Below are positions 17,720 to 26,321 of a stretch of 52,766 nucleotides of DNA, piece by piece. The stretch spans positions 1-52,766 of the forward strand of contig JAKLKD010000015.1 in NCBI GenBank assembly GCA_023150845.1, written 5' to 3'. The notes under the pieces are model-generated. The model saw only the letters and a program-made list of their open reading frames with translations. It had not been told where the DNA came from and did no database searches. Within the stretch, counting starts at the first letter, position 1. Each line of letters opens with the position of its first letter. Source of the DNA: Myxococcota bacterium. GTDB taxonomy: Bacteria > Myxococcota_A > UBA796 > CAJQPC01. The translations under genes and the position numbers were made by a program.

Positions 17720-18298
17720 ATGGCGCCAGAGACGATGACATCCCCGAGTCCGGGCGAGCGGACAGCCCCGCTGAGGGCGCTGATCTTGGTCATTCTGGCG
17801 CTGGAGGCCGATCTCGCGGCGGCGCAGGACGTGAGCCCCGACGCCGCGGAGCGCCCGGTCAGCCCCGTGGTCGAGGCGCAGCCGCCGCCGCCCGACGGCG
17901 CGTCGGAGGACATCGAGGCCCTCGCCGCGGCGCTCGTCGCCCAGGACAGCCCTTGGCGCCCGGCGCTGAGCGGCTGCGGCGGCGTCGGGCTCGCCGTGGC
18001 CTTGGGGGTCGGCGCGGGCCTCGCCCCGGTCGTCGGGGCCCCGGCGCTCGGCGGGCTAGCCTGCGGCGCCTTGGGCTGCGCGACGACGGCCTGGGGCTGG
18101 GATCTTGACCCCCGGCCCCTCCCTGAAGGCGCCTGCGCGGGCGTCCACGAGGCCGAGTGCGCCGCCTTGGCCGACGCGTATGGCGACGCCGTGCTCAGAC
18201 GCCGCCGCCGTTGGGTCTACGTCGGCGGCGTCGTGGGCGGGGCGGTGAGCCTCGGCGTGTCGTTGGGGGTCGTGAGCCTCGTCGGCGACCGGCTCTAG
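17720..18298 (+). CDS. Hypothetical membrane protein with signal-like N-terminus
   Basis: A 192-residue protein not assigned to a family. An N-terminal hydrophobic stretch (ALILVILALEADLAAAQ) looks like a signal peptide cleaved after AAA. It is followed by a Pro-rich region, then two Gly/Ala/Val-rich membrane segments (around GVGLAVALGVGAGLAPVVG and YVGGVVGGAVSLGVSLGVVSL). Four cysteines lie between them. It is divergent from clpB and its stop codon overlaps the tyrS stop within one CTAG. The compositional bias fits the genome and the start has GGAG close by, so it is likely a real gene. Confidence 0.55.
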   Translation: MAPETMTSPSPGERTAPLRALILVILALEADLAAAQDVSPDAAERPVSPVVEAQPPPPDGASEDIEALAAALVAQDSPWRPALSGCGGVGLAVALGVGAGLAPVVGAPALGGLACGALGCATTAWGWDLDPRPLPEGACAGVHEAECAALADAYGDAVLRRRRRWVYVGGVVGGAVSLGVSLGVVSLVGDRL

Positions 18299-19509
18299 GC
18301 CGGGATCACCCGCACCACGTCCTTCTTGCCGCGCCAGATCATCACGCCGCCCGAGGCGTCGAGGTCGTCGGGGCCGAGCGTCGCGGCGATGTCGCTGACG
18401 TTCGTCTCCCGCTTCGGCCCGAGCTTCACGGCGCCCTGCTGGATCTGGCGGCGGGCGTCGGACTTCGAGGCGCAGAGGCCCACGTCCACGAGCACGTCCA
18501 CGAGGGGCTTGGGCAGGCTGACCGCGCGCTCAGGGGCCGAGCCCGCGGCGCCGCCGCCGCCGAACACCGCCAGCGCCGCGTCGAGGGCGGCCTTGGCCTC
18601 GGCCTCGCCGTGCATGATCTTCGTGGCCTCATACGCCAGACGGCGTTTGGCCTCGCGGATCTCGGCGCCCTCCAAGGCCGCCAGGGCGGCGATCTCGTCG
18701 AGCTCCAAGAAGGTGAAGATGCGCAGGAGGCGGCCCACGTCGGCGTCCTCGACGTTCATCCAGTACTGGAAGTAGTCGTAGGGCGCGAGGCGGTGCGCCC
18801 CGAGCCACACCGCGCCCGCGGCGGTCTTGCCCATCTTGGCGCCGGAGGCCGAGAGCAGGAGCGGCTGGGTGAAGCCCTCGGCCTCCCGGCCCTCGACGCG
18901 GCGGATGAGGTCGATGCCCGCGGTGATGTTGCCCCACTGGTCGTCGCCGCCGAGCTGCAGGTTGCAGCCATAGCGGCGGTTGAGCTCCAGGAAGTCGTAG
19001 GCCTGGAGGAGCTGGTAGTTGAACTCGATGAAGGAGAGGCCCTTCTCTAAGCGCAGCTTCACGCTCGCTTTGCTGAGCATCGTGTTCACCGAGAAGTGAC
19101 GCCCGATGTCCCGCAAGAACTGGATGTAGTTGAGGCTGCAGAGCCAGTCCTGGTTGTCCACCAGGAGGCCACGCTCACCGTCGAGGTTGAGCACCTGGCT
19201 GAGCTGGGCCCGGATGCCCACCTTGTTCAGCTCGATCTGCTCGGTGGTGATGAGCTGCCGGGCCTCGTCTTTGCCCGAAGGATCGCCGACCATGGCCGTG
19301 CCGCCGCCGACGACGGCGATGATCCGGTGCCCGGCGCGCTGGAGGTGCGCCAAGGCCATCGCCGGGAAGAGGTGCCCGACGTGCAGCGAGTCCGAGGTGG
19401 GGTCAAAACCGGCATACACGGAGATCGGGGGGCCGTCGATGAGGGCGGGGGCGCCCTCGGTGTGCTGCTGGACAAAACCGCGCGATTGCAGAGTAGCGAA
19501 GACGCTCAT
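18295..19509 (-). CDS. tyrS: Tyrosyl-tRNA synthetase
   Basis: A 404-residue class I aminoacyl-tRNA synthetase. The HIGH motif is HVGH and the KMSKS loop is KMGKT, with FEFNYQLLQAYDF-like and GGDDQWGNI segments typical of TyrRS tyrosine recognition. A C-terminal S4-like RNA-binding domain (SKSDARRQIQQGAVKL) follows. ATG 19509 (MSVFATLQ) is used in place of an upstream Arg-rich extension. It charges tRNA-Tyr. It converges on and overlaps the preceding gene by four bases. Confidence 0.96.
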   Translation of the reverse strand: MSVFATLQSRGFVQQHTEGAPALIDGPPISVYAGFDPTSDSLHVGHLFPAMALAHLQRAGHRIIAVVGGGTAMVGDPSGKDEARQLITTEQIELNKVGIRAQLSQVLNLDGERGLLVDNQDWLCSLNYIQFLRDIGRHFSVNTMLSKASVKLRLEKGLSFIEFNYQLLQAYDFLELNRRYGCNLQLGGDDQWGNITAGIDLIRRVEGREAEGFTQPLLLSASGAKMGKTAAGAVWLGAHRLAPYDYFQYWMNVEDADVGRLLRIFTFLELDEIAALAALEGAEIREAKRRLAYEATKIMHGEAEAKAALDAALAVFGGGGAAGSAPERAVSLPKPLVDVLVDVGLCASKSDARRQIQQGAVKLGPKRETNVSDIAATLGPDDLDASGGVMIWRGKKDVVRVIPA

Positions 19510-19694
19510 TGGGCCACCCGTGTGAACGCGCCGCGTCGCGCGGCGCCTCCTCCGCATTAAGCAGGCGCCGAAACGTGGTCAACTTCGGCCTATCCGGCGC
19601 CGTGTCGAAATTGTGACGCGAAGGTGTCGTATTCTCAGCAGGGGCCCGCGCGGCAGGGGCCCCAACAAGACACTCGCCGATGACAGGAGCGCGA

Positions 19695-20105
19695 ATGCAG
19701 ATCAACTTCCACTCCCCTGATGAGGTCTTCACCGATGAGCTGCGTGAGTATGGAGAGGAGAAGCTGACCCGGCCGCTGTTGCGTCACAAGATCCCCATGG
19801 AGAACGCCCGACTCGACGTAGACGCCTCCAACGTGCGTGAGCGCGTGGCCCTTCGGGTGCGTATGACCTTCCCCGGCACGACGATCACCGTGTCTACCCT
19901 GAGCGGAGACGCCTTCTCCGCCGTAGACATGGCGGAGGACAAGCTGGCGCGGAAGCTGCGCGACACTGAAGAGCGCCGCCGTGAACAAGAGCGCCGCCGC
20001 ATGGAGCTCGCACCCCTCGATGACGAGGCCACGGACATCTTCACCGCCGACGAGGAGGAGGTCCTGCGCCAGATGGGCGCCTTGGACGCCGTCCTGGAGC
20101 TCTGA
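19695..20105 (+). CDS. hpf: Ribosome hibernation promoting factor (HPF/RaiA family)
   Basis: A 136-residue protein. Residues 1-95 form the beta-alpha-beta HPF fold: MQINFHSPDEVFTDELREY, then ENARLDVDASN and the strand TITVSTLSGDAFSAVDMAEDKLARKL. The C-terminal tail is charged (EERRREQERRR) and lacks the dimerisation domain of long HPF. HPF binds the 30S A and P sites in stationary phase. ATG 19695 is preferred to ATG 19680 because AGGAG at 19684-19688 precedes it. A GC-rich hairpin (GGGGCCC with GGGCCCC) lies in the leader upstream. Confidence 0.85.
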   Translation: MQINFHSPDEVFTDELREYGEEKLTRPLLRHKIPMENARLDVDASNVRERVALRVRMTFPGTTITVSTLSGDAFSAVDMAEDKLARKLRDTEERRREQERRRMELAPLDDEATDIFTADEEEVLRQMGALDAVLEL

Positions 20106-20174
20106 GCCACCCCCTCGCGCGGGCGCTCCCGGGCGTCCGCGCGACGGCGCGCGGGCCGGGCGTTAGAGGTGCGC

Positions 20175-20903
20175 ATGATCCTCCTCTTCGCCCTGACGTT
20201 GCTCTCCTTCGCGCAAGAGACGGCCTGGAGCGCCGACACCAGCGTAGAGGCCGCCGCCGCCGCCTGGTCCGAGGCGCTCACCCGTCGTGGCCTCACGGTC
20301 CACCCCGTGAGCCCCATCCCCGACGACCACCCCGCGCTCCCGAAGACCTTGACCTTGACCTTCGAGGGCGACGCGATCATCCGGGCCCGGGCCCTGCCCA
20401 CCCGCGGCGCGGTGCAGCTCACCCGCACGGGCTGGGACCAGGTCGAGGCCACCTTGATCCTGGATCCGCCCCGCACCCCGCCGATGGCGCCGAAGGCCCG
20501 GGCGCGCCTCGCCGAGGTCCTGCCCGGGGAGGCCCAGGCGGCCTTGGCCACGATGGCGTTTACGCCGACGGCGCAGACCCCGGACGCCCTCCTCGCGAGC
20601 CCCGCCCGCTGCGCCGCCCGGATCGCCGAGCACGAGGCCTCGCCGATCCCCGAGGCCCGCGCCACCTTGGCGTCGGCGCTGGAGAGCGCGCCCAAAGAGT
20701 GCCACCGCGCCCTGCTCACGACCCTGCTCAAGGACCCGGAGATGACGTCTGAGGTCTCCTCCTGGATCGTCGCCCGCTACCTGCTGTCGGCGAACGACGG
20801 GGAGCGCGCCTACTACGCCGCGCTGGGCTTCATGATCGCCGACCCCGACCCCACCCTGGAGGCGGTCTTCGACGCCGAGGACGAGCGGCTCTCCGGGGAG
20901 TGA
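20175..20903 (+). CDS. Hypothetical exported protein
   Basis: A 242-residue protein with a clear signal peptide (MILLFALTLLSFAQETAWSA). No family was recognised. The middle holds short strand-like segments (TLTLTFEGDAIIRARAL, EATLILDPPRTPP). The C-terminal half is helical with a Cys pair (PARCAARI and PKECHRAL). ATG 20175 is preceded by AGAGG at a spacing of five. It lies between hpf and the zinc-ribbon gene on the same strand with short gaps, so co-transcription with the next gene is possible. Confidence 0.55.
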   Translation: MILLFALTLLSFAQETAWSADTSVEAAAAAWSEALTRRGLTVHPVSPIPDDHPALPKTLTLTFEGDAIIRARALPTRGAVQLTRTGWDQVEATLILDPPRTPPMAPKARARLAEVLPGEAQAALATMAFTPTAQTPDALLASPARCAARIAEHEASPIPEARATLASALESAPKECHRALLTTLLKDPEMTSEVSSWIVARYLLSANDGERAYYAALGFMIADPDPTLEAVFDAEDERLSGE

Positions 20904-20942
20904 GCCGACGCCAGGGGCGCAGAATCCCAGGTAGAATTGGCC

Positions 20943-22247
20943 ATGACCCGCCCCTGCCCCCGCTGCGCGCGGCAGAACGCCGCCCACCGCGCCGCATGCC
21001 TGTACTGCGGGGAGCCGCTGCCCGACCCCGCGCCGCCGCCGGAGGCGCCCCGGGCCCGGGCCGTCCCCGCGGATCTTGACCGCCTCGTCGCCGAGGCCCT
21101 CCGCGGGAAGGGGGTGAAGGCCCTGCACGACGCGCTGCGCCAGGCGAACGAGGCGCCTGTCGCGGATGTCGCGGATGTCGCAGCTGTCACACCTGTCGCA
21201 GATGTCGCACCTGTCGCATCGGTCACACCAGAGCCAGCGGCGGAGGTCGTCGAGCTGGCCCCGGCGCCCTTGGACCCGAGCGCCCAGGCCCTCGCCGCCG
21301 TCACCGAGGCGGAGGAGGCCCTGGCCTTCGCCCGGGAGCGCCTCGCCGAGGGGGAGACCGCCCAGGCCGTCGCCGCGCTGCGACGCCTCGCCCAGAGCCT
21401 CGCCGCGCGCCTGCCTGAGCTGCCGCCGGAGCCCAGCGAGGCGCCAGAGGGCCCCGCGGACGCGGCGGATGAGCCTGTCCCGCTCCCCCCGTTTCGCTTC
21501 GGCTGGGCCCTCGTCATCGACGGCTTGGCCGACGCCGCCCGCGCCCCGGCCTTGGCCAGCGCCTTGGGCCAAGACCTCGCCACGGCCCGGCTGCACGCGG
21601 TCTCCGCCCACCCCAAGGTGGTGATGCGCGGCGAGGACGAGGCGGCGCTCCAGGCCCGGGCCGAGCGCCTGCGCGCCGAGGGGGTCCACACGAGCGTGCT
21701 GCATCGCAGCATGGTCCAGAGCTTGGGGCGGCCGCCTCTGGCGCGGTCCTTCGTCTGGGGCGGCCCGGTGCTCGCCTTGGACGGCCGGGCGTACTGGGAG
21801 GGGGATCCCGAGGAGGTCCGGGCGCTCAAGGGCCTGGCCTGGCCCTGGACCGCGCCGAGCTTCGGGGTGTTGGGGGAGGTGACCGTGGTGCGCAGCCGCT
21901 CGGCCTCGGCGCCGGGGCGCTTCACCCGCAAGACCCTCGGCACGGGGCCGACGGTGCTCGACGAGCGCCGGATCGGCGTGCTCGACCTCTGGGGCGAAGA
22001 CGGCGCCCGCCTGCGCCTCGTCGAGGGGCTCACCGACGCCGGGGAGGCCCGGTCACCGTTCCGCGCCATCGTGGAGGCCATCACCGCGGCGGCGCCGGGG
22101 CTGCGGGTCACCGCCCGCCGCGTCTGCCGCCCCGAGGAGCGCCGCCCGACCGGCGAGCCCGGCGAGTCCCTGAGCCGCTCGGGCTGGCCGACCTTTGAGG
22201 AGCACACCCGCCTCTGCTGGCTCCACGAGCGGCGGCGCCCGGGCTGA
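20943..22247 (+). CDS. Zinc-ribbon protein with repeat-bearing linker
   Basis: A 434-residue cytosolic protein. Residues 1-30 hold a zinc ribbon (CPRC and CLYC pairs). A variable linker (about 73-96) is made of Val-Ala-Asp/Pro triplets encoded by a 9-bp tandem repeat. A helical region with tandem Ala-rich helices follows, and then a C-terminal domain of about 260 residues starting at FRFGWALVIDGL that I do not recognise. That domain contains several conserved-looking strands (SFVWGGPVLALDG, FGVLGEVTVVRSRS). The start ATG 20943 is preceded by a TAGAAT that could be a -10 element. Function is unknown. Confidence 0.6.
   Translation: MTRPCPRCARQNAAHRAACLYCGEPLPDPAPPPEAPRARAVPADLDRLVAEALRGKGVKALHDALRQANEAPVADVADVAAVTPVADVAPVASVTPEPAAEVVELAPAPLDPSAQALAAVTEAEEALAFARERLAEGETAQAVAALRRLAQSLAARLPELPPEPSEAPEGPADAADEPVPLPPFRFGWALVIDGLADAARAPALASALGQDLATARLHAVSAHPKVVMRGEDEAALQARAERLRAEGVHTSVLHRSMVQSLGRPPLARSFVWGGPVLALDGRAYWEGDPEEVRALKGLAWPWTAPSFGVLGEVTVVRSRSASAPGRFTRKTLGTGPTVLDERRIGVLDLWGEDGARLRLVEGLTDAGEARSPFRAIVEAITAAAPGLRVTARRVCRPEERRPTGEPGESLSRSGWPTFEEHTRLCWLHERRRPG
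21159..21230 (+). repeat. 9-bp coding minisatellite
   Basis: Eight tandem 9-base units of the form GTCGCnGAT or a variant (GTCACACCT, GTCGCATCG) lie in frame and encode Val-Ala-Asp, Val-Thr-Pro and similar triplets. Units stay in frame because each is 9 bases, so copy number could vary without breaking the gene. Confidence 0.8.
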
Positions 22248-22259
22248 CCCTCGGGCTTA

Positions 22260-22281
22260 GGCCGCTAGAGGCTCAGCGGCC
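22260..22281. terminator. Hairpin between convergent zinc-ribbon and scramblase-like genes
   Basis: GGCCGCT (22260-22266) pairs with AGCGGCC (22275-22281) around an eight-base loop. It overlaps the stop of the minus-strand gene and lies 13 bases beyond the plus-strand stop. Confidence 0.45.
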
Positions 22282-22884
22282 GTCAAAGAAGAGGCAGTCG
22301 ATGAAGAAGGTCGAGGCGACGAGCAGGGCGCGGTCGTTCTCGGTGAGCCCCGGGTCGCTGAACTCGACGCCGAAGCTGTCGGCGTCGGTGAACATCTCCT
22401 TGAGCGCGCCGCCCCACTTCTTCGCGATGAGCCCGACCTGGCGCCCGGAGGTGTCGCTCACGACGAACTCCCGGCGCAAGAAGCGGCGCTTGAGGGTGAA
22501 GCGCGCCTGGCCCTGGGCGTCGCGCACCCGCACCTGGGGCAAAAACATCGTCCAGAGCTTCTCGACGCCGCCGATGTGCTCCTCCCCGGAGTAGATCTCG
22601 GCGGTGGGGAAGAAGAACGCGAAGGGCTTCACCACCCGGCCGATCTTCTGGCGCTGGGTGTCGTAGAGGTGGATGGTCATCGCCCGCGCCCGGCCCATGA
22701 AGCTGCGCAGGAGCGCCCCGCTGATGCCGCCGCTCTCTTCAGCGGCGTAGCCAATCTCCGCGCCGTTGTCGTCCTTGAGGGAGTAGCGGTTGCGCCCCTC
22801 AAAGTCGGTCACCATCTCCAGAAGCTCTTTCTTCTGGTGGATCATGACGCGGTTGGAGCGGGCGACGAGGGCGGTGACGGACAT
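22273..22884 (-). CDS. Scramblase/LURP-one (tubby-like) fold protein
   Basis: A 203-residue protein with the repeated strand pattern of the phospholipid scramblase/LURP-one/tubby superfamily. The signs are SLKDDNGAEIGYAAEES, then MTIHLYDTQRQKIGRVVKPF, then VSDTSGRQVGLIAKKWGG. It ends in a hydrophobic segment, LLVASTFFIDCLFFDGR, typical of the family. Bacterial members are poorly characterised; membrane or lipid association is inferred. It has no signal peptide. It follows the glycosyltransferase upstream on the same strand by about 60 bases. Confidence 0.7.
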   Translation of the reverse strand: MSVTALVARSNRVMIHQKKELLEMVTDFEGRNRYSLKDDNGAEIGYAAEESGGISGALLRSFMGRARAMTIHLYDTQRQKIGRVVKPFAFFFPTAEIYSGEEHIGGVEKLWTMFLPQVRVRDAQGQARFTLKRRFLRREFVVSDTSGRQVGLIAKKWGGALKEMFTDADSFGVEFSDPGLTENDRALLVASTFFIDCLFFDGR

Positions 22885-22945
22885 GCTAGGCTCCGAGGGA
22901 GATCAGGAACGGGGCTGGTTTAGCACGTCTCGGCGCCCGGCGCGC

Positions 22946-24526
22946 TCAGGGTCGCCACCACCCGGCCTTGAGCCGGGCCTTTAAGGCGTCTCGCTCCTGC
23001 TTGATCGTGTCGAGCAGGCGCCCGAGCTCGATCTGCCGGGCCCCGGCGTCTTCCCCCTCGCGGGTGGCGATGAGCAAGGCGTCGTTGAGGCGATCCTGCT
23101 CCCGCCGGGCCGCCCGCAGCTCGGCGTCTTTTTTGAGCAGGTCCGCGCGTTGCTCCTCGACCTGCCGGGAGAGCGCCTCGACCTCTCCTTCGGCCCCCGC
23201 CGCCCGCGCGCCGAGCACGTTCACGGCCTCGCGGCGGAAGCCCGCCACCTCGTCGATCGCCCGGGAGAGCCGGGTCACGACCCCGGTGAGCGCCTGGAGC
23301 TGCTCGGTGAGCTGGGCGTTCTCGGCGCGCTTCTCGGCGACCTCGGCCTCGGCCTTCGCCTGGGCGGCTTGGGCGGCCTGGGCCTGGGCGCGGGCCTCCC
23401 CTAAGGCCGCGACGAGCTCGGCGGCCTGGGGGAGCGGCGTCTCCACACGGTCACGCCGGGTGGCCTCCTGCACCCAGCGCACAAGCGGCGCCTCGGCCAC
23501 CTCCCGGGAGAGCGTCGTCTGGGCGAGGTGCCGCGCGGCGAGGCCCCGGGCGGCGGCGGCGGCGGGGTCCATGGCGGCCTCGACCACGGCGGCCTCAAAG
23601 GCGTCGAGATCCTTCACCACCCAGCCCGCGCCCGCCTCGCGCACGGCGTCGGAGAGCGCGTGGTCGGCCCCGGTGATGAGGGGCAGGCCGCAGCCGAGGT
23701 AGTCCGCCTGGCGGAAAGACATCGCCAGCTCACGCTCGGGGTTGGGGCTGAACCAGTCGAGCGCCGCCCGGGCCCCGGCGTAGGCCCGGAGCAGCTCCCC
23801 CAGAGGCGTCGGCCCGGCGTACTGCAGGCGCGGGCCCGGAGGCAGCGCGGCGGCGAGGTCCACCACGGCCGCGTCCCCCACGGCGGGGCGACCCCCGTAG
23901 ACGACGATGCGGCCAAACCCCATACGGTCCAGGGCGGCGACGGCGCGGCGCAGGGCGGGGGTCGGGTCTTGCCAGGGCCAGGGCACGCCGCCCAGCACAA
24001 ACACCGGCTCGTCGTCTGTGTGGAGTCTCGGCGGGCCCTCCGGGGCCACCAAGGGCACCACGTCCCCCACGGCCTGTCGTGTGTCCCACCCGGCCAGGGC
24101 CATGAGCCCCAAGGTGAAGTGCCGCTGCCGGGGGTTCGAGAACAGGACGTGGTCCGCCGCGGCCAAGGCCCGCATCGTGTGTACGGCCTCCGCCGCCGTC
24201 TCGCCCTGAAACGGGGCCTCCAGGAGCCGAGGGGCGTAGAGGTCCACACAGAGCGGCGCGTCGAGGCCCGCCAAGGCCGGGGCCTCCTCGGGCTGCACGC
24301 AGAGGATCCGGTCGGGGCGCAGGCGGATCGCCAGCTCCCGCAGGTGCCGGTGGCTCTGGAAGGTGAGCGGGCCGCCGTCCTCGTCGTCTTGGGCCCTGGT
24401 GAGCACCATGACCTCGTGGCCCGCCCCGCGCAGGGCCTCGGCGTGGTGATGAGCGCGCTGGGCGCCGCCGCTGCCGGGGCGCGACGGGGAGGGGAGCCGA
24501 CCATGCTGGACGAGGAGCACACGCAT
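22946..24526 (-). CDS. Glycosyltransferase (GT4-like) with C-terminal coiled coil
   Basis: A 526-residue protein. Residues 1-330 look like a GT-B glycosyltransferase: MRVLLVQHGRLP, a Gly-rich GSGGAQR loop, then RIVVYGGRP and YLGCGLPLITG with the donor-site region near the end of that domain. Residues 340-500 form a long coiled coil with many Ala/Glu/Arg heptads (QAAQAKAEAEVAEKRAENAQL). It may act on a surface polysaccharide; the coiled coil suggests docking to a complex. ATG 24526 fits the family N-terminus and rejects the longer frame. The nearby ABC exporter is divergent. Confidence 0.72.
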   Translation of the reverse strand: MRVLLVQHGRLPSPSRPGSGGAQRAHHHAEALRGAGHEVMVLTRAQDDEDGGPLTFQSHRHLRELAIRLRPDRILCVQPEEAPALAGLDAPLCVDLYAPRLLEAPFQGETAAEAVHTMRALAAADHVLFSNPRQRHFTLGLMALAGWDTRQAVGDVVPLVAPEGPPRLHTDDEPVFVLGGVPWPWQDPTPALRRAVAALDRMGFGRIVVYGGRPAVGDAAVVDLAAALPPGPRLQYAGPTPLGELLRAYAGARAALDWFSPNPERELAMSFRQADYLGCGLPLITGADHALSDAVREAGAGWVVKDLDAFEAAVVEAAMDPAAAAARGLAARHLAQTTLSREVAEAPLVRWVQEATRRDRVETPLPQAAELVAALGEARAQAQAAQAAQAKAEAEVAEKRAENAQLTEQLQALTGVVTRLSRAIDEVAGFRREAVNVLGARAAGAEGEVEALSRQVEEQRADLLKKDAELRAARREQDRLNDALLIATREGEDAGARQIELGRLLDTIKQERDALKARLKAGWWRP

Positions 24527-24607
24527 GGCGCCAAGTGTACCGGATTCACGACCCAGAGACCGGGGCGCCACGGCGCGGGGGATCTCTTGTAGACTGGCAT
24601 CGCTCCT

Positions 24608-25564
24608 ATGACGACGAGCCTCCTCCCACCGCTGAGCGGCCCCCTGGTGGCCCGCGGCCTCATCGCCCGGGCTGGGGGGCACACGCTCCTCGACGGCGTG
24701 GGGCTCACCTTGCACCCCGGTGAGCTCTGCGGGCTCATCGGGCCGTCAGGGGCGGGCAAGTCGACGCTCATCCGCTGCCTGCTCGGCCTGCGCGCCCCGG
24801 ACGGGGGAGAGGTGAGCCTCGCCGGGGCGCCGCCGCGGGCTGAAGGGGTGGGCTACGTGCCCCAGCAGGACGCGATCCACCGCGCCTTGACGCCGCGGCA
24901 GGCGCTGGACTTCGCGGCGCGGCTGCGCCGCCCGGAGCTGGGTGAGGCGGCGCGGGCGGCGCGGGTCGAGGCCTTGGCGAAGGACGTGGGCCTGGAGGAG
25001 CGCCTCGACACCCGCATCTTTAAGCTCTCCGGCGGCCAGCAAAAGCGAGTGAGCGTGGCCCTGGAGCTGCTCACCGAGCCCGGCCTGCTCATCCTCGACG
25101 AGCCCACCTCGGGGCTGGATCCCGGCCTGGAGTCGCGGCTCATGGAGCTGCTCCGGCGCCTCGCGCGCCAAGGCCGGGCGGTGCTCGTCGCCACCCACGC
25201 CACGGCGTCCTTGCCGATGTGTGACGCCTTGCTGGTGCTCGTCGCTGGGCGCGTGGCGTACTTCGGCCCGCCGGACGAGGCCTTGGCCTTCTTTAAGGCC
25301 GAACGTTTCGGCGACATCTTCACCCGCCTGCCCCTGCGCAGCCCCGAGGCCTGGGCGAAGGCCCACCTCCAGGATCCCCAACGCGCCGGGTTCTTGGCCC
25401 GCTCCGCGCCGTTGGTTGGTCAACCAAACAACGAACGCCCCGCGACGCCGACACGATCGGCGCCCCCCGCCGCCCCGCCTACGGAGAAGGCCGCCGCGCC
25501 GCCGCTGAGCGCCGCGGAGCAGCTCGCCGCGCTCAAGGCCCAGCGGAAGGGGGGCCCACCATGA
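24608..25564 (+). CDS. ABC transporter ATP-binding protein
   Basis: A 318-residue ABC ATPase. Walker A is GPSGAGKST (about residue 45), the Q-loop is in YVPQQD, the signature is LSGGQQKR, Walker B is LLILDEP and the H-loop is VATHAT. A C-terminal extension rich in Pro/Ala ends in a short helix (AAEQLAALKAQRKGG). The order of the helical region resembles ABCG/White-type or multidrug exporters. It overlaps the next gene, the permease, by four bases (ATGA), so it is the exporter's ATPase. The substrate is unknown. Confidence 0.88.
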   Translation: MTTSLLPPLSGPLVARGLIARAGGHTLLDGVGLTLHPGELCGLIGPSGAGKSTLIRCLLGLRAPDGGEVSLAGAPPRAEGVGYVPQQDAIHRALTPRQALDFAARLRRPELGEAARAARVEALAKDVGLEERLDTRIFKLSGGQQKRVSVALELLTEPGLLILDEPTSGLDPGLESRLMELLRRLARQGRAVLVATHATASLPMCDALLVLVAGRVAYFGPPDEALAFFKAERFGDIFTRLPLRSPEAWAKAHLQDPQRAGFLARSAPLVGQPNNERPATPTRSAPPAAPPTEKAAAPPLSAAEQLAALKAQRKGGPP

Positions 25565-26313
25565 GCGCCGTCTTGGGCTGGCGCGCCCAGCGGTCGATCC
25601 TCGCCGAACGTTACCGCGCCTGCTGGGTGGGGGAGTGGGCGAGCGGCCTCGTGCTCATCGGCCAGGCGCCCCTCATCGGCGCGCTCTGCGGCGTGGTCTG
25701 GGGGGAGGTCGCCACGGACACGCCGAGCCTCTACTTCGTGCTCAGCCTCACGGCGGTGTGGCTCGGCGCCACGGCGGGCTGCCGTGAGGTGGTGAAGGAG
25801 CGCGACGTGCTGGAGCGGGAGCGCCTCTTCGGGCTCTCGATGCCGGCCTATGTGCTCAGCCGGGCCGAGGTGCTGGGCGTGATGACCTTGGCCCAGGTGG
25901 TGCTGCTGCAGGTGGCGGTGGAGTGGACGCTGAGCCTGCGCGGCGCGCTCCCGGCGCAGACCTTGGCGCTGTGGGGCGCGGCGATGGCGGGGGTGGGCCT
26001 GGGGCTCCTCGTCTCGGCCATCGCCAAGACCCAAGCCCAGGCCGTCGGCGCCGTGCCTCTGCTCATCGTGCCCCAGCTCTTGTTCTCCGAGTTCGCCATC
26101 GACAAGGACAAGTTCGGCCCCGTCGTGGCCCAGGTCGAGCGCCTGATGCCCGCGCGCCACGCCTACCGCGCGTTTGTGGAGCTCGCGGCCCTGGAGCGGG
26201 ACTGGGCGGCGCTCCTCACGCCCTTCTTTGTGCTGCCTCTGATGACCCTCACCCTCCTCGCGCTCACCACCGTCGCCTTGGCCTTCCGCCGGGACGTCGT
26301 GGGCGGCGCCTGA
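25561..26313 (+). CDS. ABC-2 type permease
   Basis: A 250-residue membrane protein with about six helices, including GLVLIGQAPLIGALCGVVW, LSLTAVWLGATAGCREVV, VMTLAQVVLLQVAVEW, MAGVGLGLLVSAIAK and LPLMTLTLLALTTVAL. The charged loop EVVKERDVLERERLFGLSMPAYVLSR after the second helix is the E/R-rich coupling loop of ABC-2/ABCG permeases (consensus ..ER..y...m.a..Y...k). It is translationally coupled to the ATPase and followed 8 bases later by a small secreted protein. Confidence 0.85.
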   Translation: MSAVLGWRAQRSILAERYRACWVGEWASGLVLIGQAPLIGALCGVVWGEVATDTPSLYFVLSLTAVWLGATAGCREVVKERDVLERERLFGLSMPAYVLSRAEVLGVMTLAQVVLLQVAVEWTLSLRGALPAQTLALWGAAMAGVGLGLLVSAIAKTQAQAVGAVPLLIVPQLLFSEFAIDKDKFGPVVAQVERLMPARHAYRAFVELAALERDWAALLTPFFVLPLMTLTLLALTTVALAFRRDVVGGA

Positions 26314-26321
26314 GCGACCCG

